Positions 57,612 through 64,000 of a stretch of DNA of 64,000 nt are shown here, piece after piece; within the stretch, counting starts at the first letter, position 1, and every line of letters begins with the position of its first letter. The stretch comes from Devosia sp. 66-14 (GTDB taxonomy: Bacteria > Pseudomonadota > Alphaproteobacteria > Rhizobiales > Devosiaceae). Location: NCBI GenBank assembly GCA_001899085.1, contig MKVB01000001.1:959333-1023332 (forward strand), given 5' to 3'. The notes beneath the pieces were generated by a model. The model was not told the DNA's origin. It did no database searches and saw only the letters and a list, made by a program, of their open reading frames with translations. Position numbers and translations under genes: made by a program.

Positions 57612-59573
57612 CTAGAAGCTCCGTGTCGCGCGCCCCGATAACGAACCAAACCCTTCGATCAATGCCTCTGTGCCATCGACGGTGGTGATCTGGTTCTGGA
57701 TGTCTCGCAGCCGTTCGAATGTTTCCTCGCTCGGGTCGTCGCCCAGCGCCAATTCGGCTGCCTTCAGGGCCTTATTTAGCTCAACAGATTTGTAATGCAA
57801 GGCCAGGGCATGACGTAATCCGATCTCGGCGTCCGGATCGGCGATCTCGGCGCCGGTCTGCCAAACCCCCTGACGGGCCAGCAAATCCCGCATTTTCTCC
57901 AGTGGCTCGCCGAAGCCGCGGGCCCCGAGCGCGGCGTTGAGTGCCTCGGCTGTGATCTCGTGATCGCGGGTCACGAGGTCAAGCATAGTGCCCAACAGGT
58001 TGCGCGAGGTCGGCGACGACAGTTCCAGCGACGCAAGTGATTCGAGCCGGCTGTCCGCCAGCGCCGGATGGTTCACGAGGCTGACGAGGATCGCCGCCTC
58101 GCGCGGCGTCGCATCCACGCCCCTGCCCGGCTTCAGGAGCCGCGAGTTCCGCAGCGTATCGGACACCACCACCCGCGGACTGCCTCGACTGCCGACCTGA
58201 GGAGCATTGCCGCCCCTCGGGTTGCGCCGATCGAAGCCGCCGCGTTGCCCGCCGCCGCCGCCCCGCTGTTCCCAGCGCTGGTTGCGCACCGGCGCAAAGA
58301 ACGCCTGGAGCTTCTCGTCGAACGCCTGCATGTAGTGCCGCTTCACCGACGCCTCGGCGATGGCGTTGGCCCGCGCCTTGAGCCGCGCCTCGAGCGCGGC
58401 CCGCGCCTCCGGGGTTTCGGGCACGATACCGCCGGTCTCGATGCTCCAGATCACGTCCGACAGCGAGCGCGCCCGCTCGATCACGTCGGCAAAGGCGCCA
58501 CGGCCCTGCGCCTTGATCAGGTCGTCCGGGTCCTGCCCCTCCGGCAAGGTGGCGATCCGCACCGTCCGCCCCGGCTGCAGGTGCGGCAGGACGATCTCGG
58601 TCGCCCGCGCGGCCGCGCGCTGCCCGGCGCCGTCGCCGTCGAAGCAGAGCACCGGCTCGTCGCTCATCCGCCATAACAGCTGCAGGTGCTCCTCGGTCAA
58701 CGCCGTCCCCAGTGGCGCCACCGTGCCCTCGAAGCCCGCCGTTACCGCCGCGATCACATCGAGATAGCCCTCGACCACGATCACCGACTTGCCGGACCGC
58801 GCCGCCTCGCGCGCCGTCTGCCCGTTATAGAGCGTCATCCGCTTCTTGAAGAGTTCGGTCTCGGGCGAGTTGAGATACTTGGCCGGCACATCGGCCGACA
58901 TCGCCCGGCCACCAAAGGCGATCACCTTGCCGCGGAAATCGGTGATCGGGAACATCACCCGGTTGCGGAACCGATCATAGGGCAGCGGCGAGTCCTCGCG
59001 CACCACCACGAGGCCGGCATCCACCATTTCCTGCGCCGACACACCATTGGCGGCGAGATGCTCCTTCAGGCCGTTGGCGCTGTCGGGCGAATAGCCGAGC
59101 CGGAACTTGCTCTGCGCCGCCGCGCTCACCCCGCGCTCGTTGAGATAGCCGCGCGCCCGCGCCCCGATATTGTGGCTCAGCGCCGCCTCGAAATACTGGG
59201 TCGCGACCTCCATCACATCGTAGAGCGAACGCCGGCTCTCCTGCCTCGCCTCGTCGCGTTCGTCGCGCGCCGGCATCGGCACACCGGCCATGCCGGCAAG
59301 CTTTTCCACCGCCTCGGGAAAACTCATCCCGGCCTTTTCGGTCAGGAAGCGGAAATGGTCGCCGGACACCCCACAGCCGAAGCAATGGTAGATGCCGCGC
59401 CGATCGTCGGCATGGAAGCTCGGGCTCTTTTCGCCGTGGAACGGACAGCAGGCCCACATGTCGCCACGCTGCGGCTGGCTCTTGCGCTTGTCCCAGATGA
59501 CGTGCTCGCCCACCACCTGCGAGATCGGCAGGCGCTGCCGGATCTCATCAAGGAAGCCGTCGGAAAAGCGCAT
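57612..59573 (-). CDS. dnaG: DNA primase DnaG
   Basis: The 653-residue product makes RNA primers for replication. It has the zinc-binding domain CCPFHGEKSPSFH...YHCFGCGVSGDHF (about 40-65), the TOPRIM core with VIVVEGYLDVIAAVTAGF and DGDGAGQRAAARA, and the C-terminal DnaB-binding helical part. ATG 59573 (MRFSDGFLDEIRQRLP) is the normal start; a longer frame to 59729 is not conserved in character. It is divergent from the YihY gene and upstream of rpoD. Confidence 0.97.
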   Translation of the reverse strand: MRFSDGFLDEIRQRLPISQVVGEHVIWDKRKSQPQRGDMWACCPFHGEKSPSFHADDRRGIYHCFGCGVSGDHFRFLTEKAGMSFPEAVEKLAGMAGVPMPARDERDEARQESRRSLYDVMEVATQYFEAALSHNIGARARGYLNERGVSAAAQSKFRLGYSPDSANGLKEHLAANGVSAQEMVDAGLVVVREDSPLPYDRFRNRVMFPITDFRGKVIAFGGRAMSADVPAKYLNSPETELFKKRMTLYNGQTAREAARSGKSVIVVEGYLDVIAAVTAGFEGTVAPLGTALTEEHLQLLWRMSDEPVLCFDGDGAGQRAAARATEIVLPHLQPGRTVRIATLPEGQDPDDLIKAQGRGAFADVIERARSLSDVIWSIETGGIVPETPEARAALEARLKARANAIAEASVKRHYMQAFDEKLQAFFAPVRNQRWEQRGGGGGQRGGFDRRNPRGGNAPQVGSRGSPRVVVSDTLRNSRLLKPGRGVDATPREAAILVSLVNHPALADSRLESLASLELSSPTSRNLLGTMLDLVTRDHEITAEALNAALGARGFGEPLEKMRDLLARQGVWQTGAEIADPDAEIGLRHALALHYKSVELNKALKAAELALGDDPSEETFERLRDIQNQITTVDGTEALIEGFGSLSGRATRSF

Positions 59574-59687
59574 GGGGGATAAGTAGGCGTTTCCATCCGC
59601 CGCCGCCATCCCCGCCTGCGGCAATCCCCGCTGTCCGTCCGCGCAACCCTCGGTGGTCATACATCGTTTGGAGCTGGAGGGGCGTCC

Positions 59688-60572
59688 ATGTCCGCAGACC
59701 GCGCAACAGCTCGAGGCAACTGGTTCCAACGCTGGCGTGCCATCGTGCTGGCGACGCTGCGCTCGTTCTTCTTCGAGCGCGACAACGCTCCGCGTTGCGC
59801 CGCCGTCGCCTTTTTCGGCTTTTTGTCATTCTTCCCCGCCATTGCCACGGTGGCGCTGATCTACGGCATCGTCGCCAACCGCCAGATGGTGGCCGATACC
59901 ATCGAGGAGGTCGGCGACGTCGTTCCGCAGCTGGCCCAGCGGATCATTGCCGAGCAGCTGACCATACTCGCCAGCCAGCCGCCGGTGACCCTCGGCCTGG
60001 GGCTGCTGATCACCGTGCCCTTCGCCCTGTGGAGCGGCTCGCGCGGCGTCGATTCCCTGCTCTATGCCATGTCGCGCATCCGCAACGAGGCGCCGCGGCG
60101 CGGCTTCTTCAAGTCGCTCGCCTATGCCATCGGCCTCAGCATCGGCGGCGCCGTCTTCGTGGCCCTCGCCCTGCTGGCGGTCGCCGGCCTTCCGGCGCTG
60201 ATCCCGTGGCCGTCGGGCGAGGAGGTGGTGGCCCTGGCGCTGCGCTGGCCCATCTTGCTGGTGCTCAGCATCTTCGTGTTGGCCGGGCTCTACCGCTGGG
60301 GCCCTGACCGCCACCCGCGGAAATTCCGCCACATCTGGCCGGGCGCCGCCCTCGCCTCGCTGCTCTGGCTGCTCGCCGGGGCGGTGTTTTCGATCTATGT
60401 CGAAAACTGGGGCCACTACGAGGCGACGTTCGGTTCGGTATCGGCCGCCGTGGTGCTGTTGCTGTGGCTCTACAACTCCGCGCAGATCCTGGTGCTCGGC
60501 GCCGCCTTCAACACCGAGATCGAGCGCGCCGCGCACCAGCGGGACGCGGCGACCCCGCCTCCCGCCGATTGA
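59688..60572 (+). CDS. YihY/BrkB family membrane protein
   Basis: The 294-residue product has about six membrane segments and the family features APRCAAVAFFGFLSFFPAIATVALIYG, LWSGSRGVDSLLYAMSRI, and a C-terminal ASLLWLLAGAVFSIYVENWGHYEATFGSVSAAVVLLLWLYNSAQILVLGAAFNTEIER. Once thought to be RNase BN, the family has no proven activity. It converges on the HdeD-like gene. Confidence 0.93.
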   Translation: MSADRATARGNWFQRWRAIVLATLRSFFFERDNAPRCAAVAFFGFLSFFPAIATVALIYGIVANRQMVADTIEEVGDVVPQLAQRIIAEQLTILASQPPVTLGLGLLITVPFALWSGSRGVDSLLYAMSRIRNEAPRRGFFKSLAYAIGLSIGGAVFVALALLAVAGLPALIPWPSGEEVVALALRWPILLVLSIFVLAGLYRWGPDRHPRKFRHIWPGAALASLLWLLAGAVFSIYVENWGHYEATFGSVSAAVVLLLWLYNSAQILVLGAAFNTEIERAAHQRDAATPPPAD

Positions 60573-60589
60573 TCCCGCGGGTCGGCCGG

Positions 60590-61159
60590 TCAGCCGACCT
60601 TGGCGTCGAGGCCCCTCAGCTGCCAGGCGATATAGAGCTGGAACAGCCCATAGAGGATCATCAGCACGCCCACGATGCTCACCAGCGCCAATGCACTCTG
60701 CAGTGGCATCACCAGCAGCAGCACGCCGAACACCAGGTAGGCGCATGCGCTCAGCACCTCAGGCCAGAACGTCCCCTGCCGCAGCAGCGCCCGACCGACG
60801 ATGGTGACGTAGAGCGCGAACGCCCCGATCAGGATCATCAGGATCCCGACCACGATCACCAGGGTCGAGATGCCGATTGCCGCCGCCAGCGCCGGAAACG
60901 CCACGATCAGGATGCCGGCAAGGATCGCGAGGATGTGCCGGGTGATGGCGACGCCCAGCCGCGTGCTGGTACGGCCGCCGAACAGCAGCCCCCACAGTCC
61001 CAATGCGCCATCGATGATGACGATCACGCCGCCGACCCACACCAGGGTCGCCAGCGCCAGTTGCGGCGAAATCAGTGCGAACAGTCCGCCTGCCAGCATC
61101 AGCACGCCACGGATACCGGCGAAGATGCTCGGCCAGGCCAGAGCGTTGTCGTTAGCCAT
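60590..61159 (-). CDS. HdeD/DUF308-family membrane protein (1 of 2)
   Basis: The 189-residue product has six short hydrophobic segments and the DUF308 pattern FAGIRGVLMLAGGLFALISPQLALATLVWVGGVIVIIDGALGLW. HdeD of E. coli helps with acid resistance at high cell density. GGAGG lies 5 bases before the ATG. The downstream paralogue (61176-61757) is upstream in transcription, 16 bases away, so the two form an operon. Confidence 0.9.
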   Translation of the reverse strand: MANDNALAWPSIFAGIRGVLMLAGGLFALISPQLALATLVWVGGVIVIIDGALGLWGLLFGGRTSTRLGVAITRHILAILAGILIVAFPALAAAIGISTLVIVVGILMILIGAFALYVTIVGRALLRQGTFWPEVLSACAYLVFGVLLLVMPLQSALALVSIVGVLMILYGLFQLYIAWQLRGLDAKVG

Positions 61160-61175
61160 TCTGTCCTCCGTCAGG

Positions 61176-61757
61176 TCACACCGACTTGCCGCCCGCCATA
61201 TCGCCGGCCGATTTGAACATCCGCCATGCGAGGCCGAACAGGCCGATGGCGAAAATCACCGCGAGGATGCCCGCGAGCGTCACGAACACCAGGGCGCTGA
61301 ACACCGGCCAGAACAGCAGCGCGATGCCGAACAGCACATAGAGCGCGCCCGACAGCAGCACCGGCCAGATCCGCGCGTAGTGCTCGCGTTCCCGGATGAT
61401 CACCCAGATCTCCATCACCCCGACGAAGATCGACTGGAACGCCACGAGATAAACGAGGAGCGTCGCGGTCAGCAGCGTTGCAAAGAACGGCGACAGGAGG
61501 ATCAGCACGCCGGTGATGATCGCCAGCACGTTGCGCACCACGTCGAACCAGAAATTGCCGGTCTTGGCCCCGCCGAAGGTGAGGCTCCACAGCCCCAATA
61601 CGCCATCGACCAGCAGCAGCACGCCGCCGGCGATCACCAGGATGGCGAGCGCCTGGGCCGGAAAGAAAATGGCATAGAGCCCCGCCAGCAGCATCAGCAG
61701 CCCCCTGAGCCCGGTGATCCAGGCCCAGCGTTTCCTCGTGTCGCTCGATACAGCCAT
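61176..61757 (-). CDS. HdeD/DUF308-family membrane protein (2 of 2)
   Basis: The 193-residue product has the same layout: WITGLRGLLMLLAGLYAIFFPAQALAILVIAGGVLLLVDGVLGLWSL, then further paired segments. GGAGG 7 bases before ATG 61757 decides the start over a longer frame. It is a paralogue of the following gene and first in the pair. Confidence 0.9.
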   Translation of the reverse strand: MAVSSDTRKRWAWITGLRGLLMLLAGLYAIFFPAQALAILVIAGGVLLLVDGVLGLWSLTFGGAKTGNFWFDVVRNVLAIITGVLILLSPFFATLLTATLLVYLVAFQSIFVGVMEIWVIIREREHYARIWPVLLSGALYVLFGIALLFWPVFSALVFVTLAGILAVIFAIGLFGLAWRMFKSAGDMAGGKSV

Positions 61758-61907
61758 CGGTCCGCCTCCAATGTTGTTGCCTGATGGGAGGTTAGCCCTT
61801 TTTGCCGCGCCGCCAAGCCTCGTGTCGGCTTTAGACACCGCTGCTTATCCGGCTTGCTTCCTGTCGCCCGGCATGGTCTGACCGCGCCGGATATTTTGAG
61901 GATAGTC

Positions 61908-63086
61908 ATGCCGATCGCCATTTACGCCCTGGCGCTGGCTGCGTTCGCAGTCGGCTCGGCCGAGTTCGTCATCTCCGGCATCCTGCCGCCGCTCGCCGAG
62001 GATCTGTCGGTGACCATCCCGGTCGCGGGCCTGCTGGTCAGCGCCTATGCCATCGGCGTCGCCATCGGTGGGCCGGTGCTGACGGTATTCACTTCGCGAT
62101 TCTCGCAGCGCAATGTGCTGATCGGCCTGATGATCGTGTTCTCGATCGCCCAGGTGCTGTGCGCCATCGCCCCCGACTACGGCCTGCTGCTGCTGGCGCG
62201 GCTGCTTTCGGCCTGCGCTCACGGCGTGTTCTTCGGCGCCGGCAACGTGGTCGTCGTCGGCCTCGTGCCGCCGGAACGCCGCGGCGCCGCCTTCTCGCTG
62301 TTCATCTCCGGCATCACCGTCGCCAACCTGCTGGGCCTCCCCGGCGGCAGCGCCATCGGGCTCAATTTCGGCTGGCGCATCCCCTTCCTCGCCGTCGCTG
62401 CGCTTGGCGCCATTGCCGCCGTGGTGCTGTTCCTCAAGCTGCCGCACGACAAGCGCCAGGAGGGCGAGCGCCACGCCACCTTCGGCGAGCAGGTGCGCGA
62501 GCTGCGTCACCAGCAGGTCTGGCTGTCCTACCTCACCATCACCTTCGTGATGATCGGCGCCCTTGCCTTCGGCACCTTCCAGGTGCCGATCATGCTCAAC
62601 GTCACCCGGCTGCACCCTGATATCATCCCGGTCTACCTGCTGATCGGCGGCCTCGGCTCGATGCTGGGTATTTTCCTCGGCGGCCGCGGCACCGACTGGA
62701 AACCGATGCCGACGCTGCTGACAGTGCTGCTGCTGCAGGCGCTGCTCTACTTCACCATGCTGTTCGCCATGCACGACAAGGTGTGGATGACGGTGAACCT
62801 GCTCGGCACCTCGATCCTCGGCTTTGCCTTCTCGACCCCGCTGCAGGCGCGTGTCATCACCGCGGCGCACGCGGCCCCCAACCTCGCCTCCTCGCTGATC
62901 TCCACCGCCTTCAACATCGGCATCGCCGGCGGCGCCTTCATCGGCGCCATGCTGCTCAGTGCCGGCGTCTCCTATGCCGATATTCCGGCGGTCGGCGTCG
63001 TCACCAGCCTCTGCGCCGCCGCGACAGCGAGCCTTTCCTGGTGGCTCGAGCGGCGCAGCACGGTCGCCGCACCCGGCAACGCCTAG
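61908..63086 (+). CDS. MFS transporter (DHA1 type)
   Basis: The 392-residue product has 12 membrane segments and the drug:H+ antiporter-1 features: AVGSAEFVISGILPPLAEDLSV at the start, SAYAIGVAIGGPVLT, LLLLARLLSACAHGVFFGAGNVV and GLNFGWRIPF. It resembles AraJ/YdhP/NepI-like sugar or nucleoside exporters; the substrate is not known. GAGG precedes ATG 61908. Divergent from the HdeD-like pair. Confidence 0.92.
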   Translation: MPIAIYALALAAFAVGSAEFVISGILPPLAEDLSVTIPVAGLLVSAYAIGVAIGGPVLTVFTSRFSQRNVLIGLMIVFSIAQVLCAIAPDYGLLLLARLLSACAHGVFFGAGNVVVVGLVPPERRGAAFSLFISGITVANLLGLPGGSAIGLNFGWRIPFLAVAALGAIAAVVLFLKLPHDKRQEGERHATFGEQVRELRHQQVWLSYLTITFVMIGALAFGTFQVPIMLNVTRLHPDIIPVYLLIGGLGSMLGIFLGGRGTDWKPMPTLLTVLLLQALLYFTMLFAMHDKVWMTVNLLGTSILGFAFSTPLQARVITAAHAAPNLASSLISTAFNIGIAGGAFIGAMLLSAGVSYADIPAVGVVTSLCAAATASLSWWLERRSTVAAPGNA

Positions 63087-63096
63087 GATATTCTTT

Positions 63097-63128
63097 ACCA
63101 TCGGGGGGCACATTTCCCCTCCGATGGT
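63097..63128 (+). terminator. Hairpin downstream of the MFS gene
   Basis: ACCATCGG (63097-63104) plus GGGG pairs with CCCC plus CCGATGGT (63121-63128). No T run follows, so it is only a possible terminator. Confidence 0.45.
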
Positions 63129-63155
63129 GCCCATCCGGTACGATGCACCTACCCC

Positions 63156-64000
63156 GTGTCCGATCCGATTCCGCCAGTGCTCGACCAGACATCCCTGCTC
63201 ATCGCCATCGGCTTTTCGGCCACCGCCCTGATGCTGACCCTGGTCATCACCTGGCTGGGGACCCGGCAGGATCACTATCTGCTCAGCTGGGGCCTGGGCC
63301 TCGGCTTCGTCGCGCCGGGCTCGATGCTCTATGGCTGGTTCGAGGCCTATGACCCCGCCGTGCAGTGCATTGCCTTCGCGCTGTTGCTGGCCGGCTTTGC
63401 CTTCATCTATGTCGGTTGCACGCAGTTCTCGACCGGCCGCACCCCCTGGCGCTCGGCGCTGATCGGCTGGACGGCGGCCTCAGCCAGCATGGCCGTACTG
63501 TTCGCCGTCGGCCTCAGCGGCGTCGGCACCATGGTGATGAACGTCGCCGCCGCCGGCTTCTTCCTCGCCGCCGGCCGCGAACACTGGCTGGCTCGCGCCA
63601 ACACGCCGCTCGCCATGCTCGCCAAATCGGCGCTTTACGGCTGCACTGCGGTAACCTTCGCCCTCTGCGCCATCGTGCTGTTCATCGAGGGCCAGTGGGT
63701 GCTGACGGCCCGCCCGCACAACTGGGCCGAAGACCTCAACTCGATCGCGCTGCTCGCGGCGCTCGCCGCCGCCGGCGCCGTCACCATGGCGCTGCATCAG
63801 TTCCGCATCACCGAGGCGCATCGCCGCCTCGCCATGACCGACGCATTGACCGGCTTGCTCAACCGCCGCGCCCTGTTCAGCCTCGCGGGCAGTGCGCCGG
63901 TGGCGCCGGCCACCGCGGTGATCATGCTCGATCTCGATGACTTCAAGACCATCAACGATCGCTTCGGCCATGCCCTCGGCGATGAAGTGCTGGTCCGCTT
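63156..64000 (+). CDS. Membrane-bound GGDEF-domain protein, N-terminal part (runs off the window)
   Basis: The frame is open from GTG 63156 to the window end (281 full codons). About six membrane segments (to about residue 220) precede a GGDEF-type domain start: [17 protein letters not shown], then [28 protein letters not shown], which contains the metal-binding Asp and the DxxKxxND segment. The GGDEF signature itself lies beyond the window, so diguanylate cyclase activity cannot be checked. It has no stop in the window, so it is easily missed. No strong ribosome site is visible before the GTG. Confidence 0.88.
   Translation, partial: MSDPIPPVLDQTSLLIAIGFSATALMLTLVITWLGTRQDHYLLSWGLGLGFVAPGSMLYGWFEAYDPAVQCIAFALLLAGFAFIYVGCTQFSTGRTPWRSALIGWTAASASMAVLFAVGLSGVGTMVMNVAAAGFFLAAGREHWLARANTPLAMLAKSALYGCTAVTFALCAIVLFIEGQWVLTARPHNWAEDLNSIALLAALAAAGAVTMALHQFRITEAHRRLAMTDALTGLLNRRALFSLAGSAPVAPATAVIMLDLDDFKTINDRFGHALGDEVLVR

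Overview
This high-GC window reads as a chromosomal segment of an alphaproteobacterium of the order Hyphomicrobiales, most like Devosia or a close relative. That call rests on gene content and protein style: a rhizobial-type urease cluster, an alphaproteobacterial RpoD with a long acidic insert, SIMPL, FAS1 and HdeD-like proteins, and short palindromic intergenic repeats. It is an inference, since no marker gene was compared with a database. There is no phage, transposase, integrase or CRISPR array. Most real genes are flanked by many long antisense shadow frames caused by the high GC content.

Region 1 (1-9914) is a urease locus broken into three blocks: the end of ureD, ureA and ureB; then ureC; then ureE, ureF, a DUF3995 membrane protein and ureG. 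The breaks are filled by two small secreted proteins and a diheme cytochrome c on the opposite strand, one hypothetical protein, an MFS carrier, an MliC-like protein and a membrane protein. UreF carries an in-frame palindromic repeat, and UreG has an altered G4 (NKxD) motif.

Region 2 (9918-12529) has a metallophosphoesterase, a GNAT acetyltransferase and a CNNM/HlyC-type CBS transporter. Region 3 (12601-23918, minus strand) is a compact glycogen operon transcribed glgP, glgB, glgC, glgA, pgm, glgX. A 180-bp palindromic repeat lies upstream of it.

Region 4 (24284-37297) is a mixed set of housekeeping and envelope genes: a CPA2 antiporter, an AI-2E family protein, nucleoside hydrolase, a double-FAS1 protein, LysE, a NYN-LOTUS protein, phosphomannomutase, a 3-methyladenine DNA glycosylase, an ATP-grasp/NTF2 fusion and a sugar dehydrogenase. 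A CAU-anticodon tRNA follows. Region 5 (37600-42819) includes a sugar-acid pair (FAH-family dehydratase plus semialdehyde dehydrogenase), a SIMPL protein and a TSUP transporter.

Region 6 (43108-52522) starts with the most unusual protein of the window. It is an 879-residue OmpA-family protein whose periplasmic part holds three copies of a CX10C module separated by low-complexity linkers. It is followed by membrane proteins, a GyrI-like protein, a TerB/DUF533 protein, an LLM flavoprotein and three tandem GT25 glycosyltransferases. Region 7 (52534-64000) carries small regulators, an AraC/secreted protein/DUF4242 cluster, rpoD and dnaG, a YihY protein, two HdeD-like proteins, an MFS carrier and a truncated GGDEF protein at the window edge.
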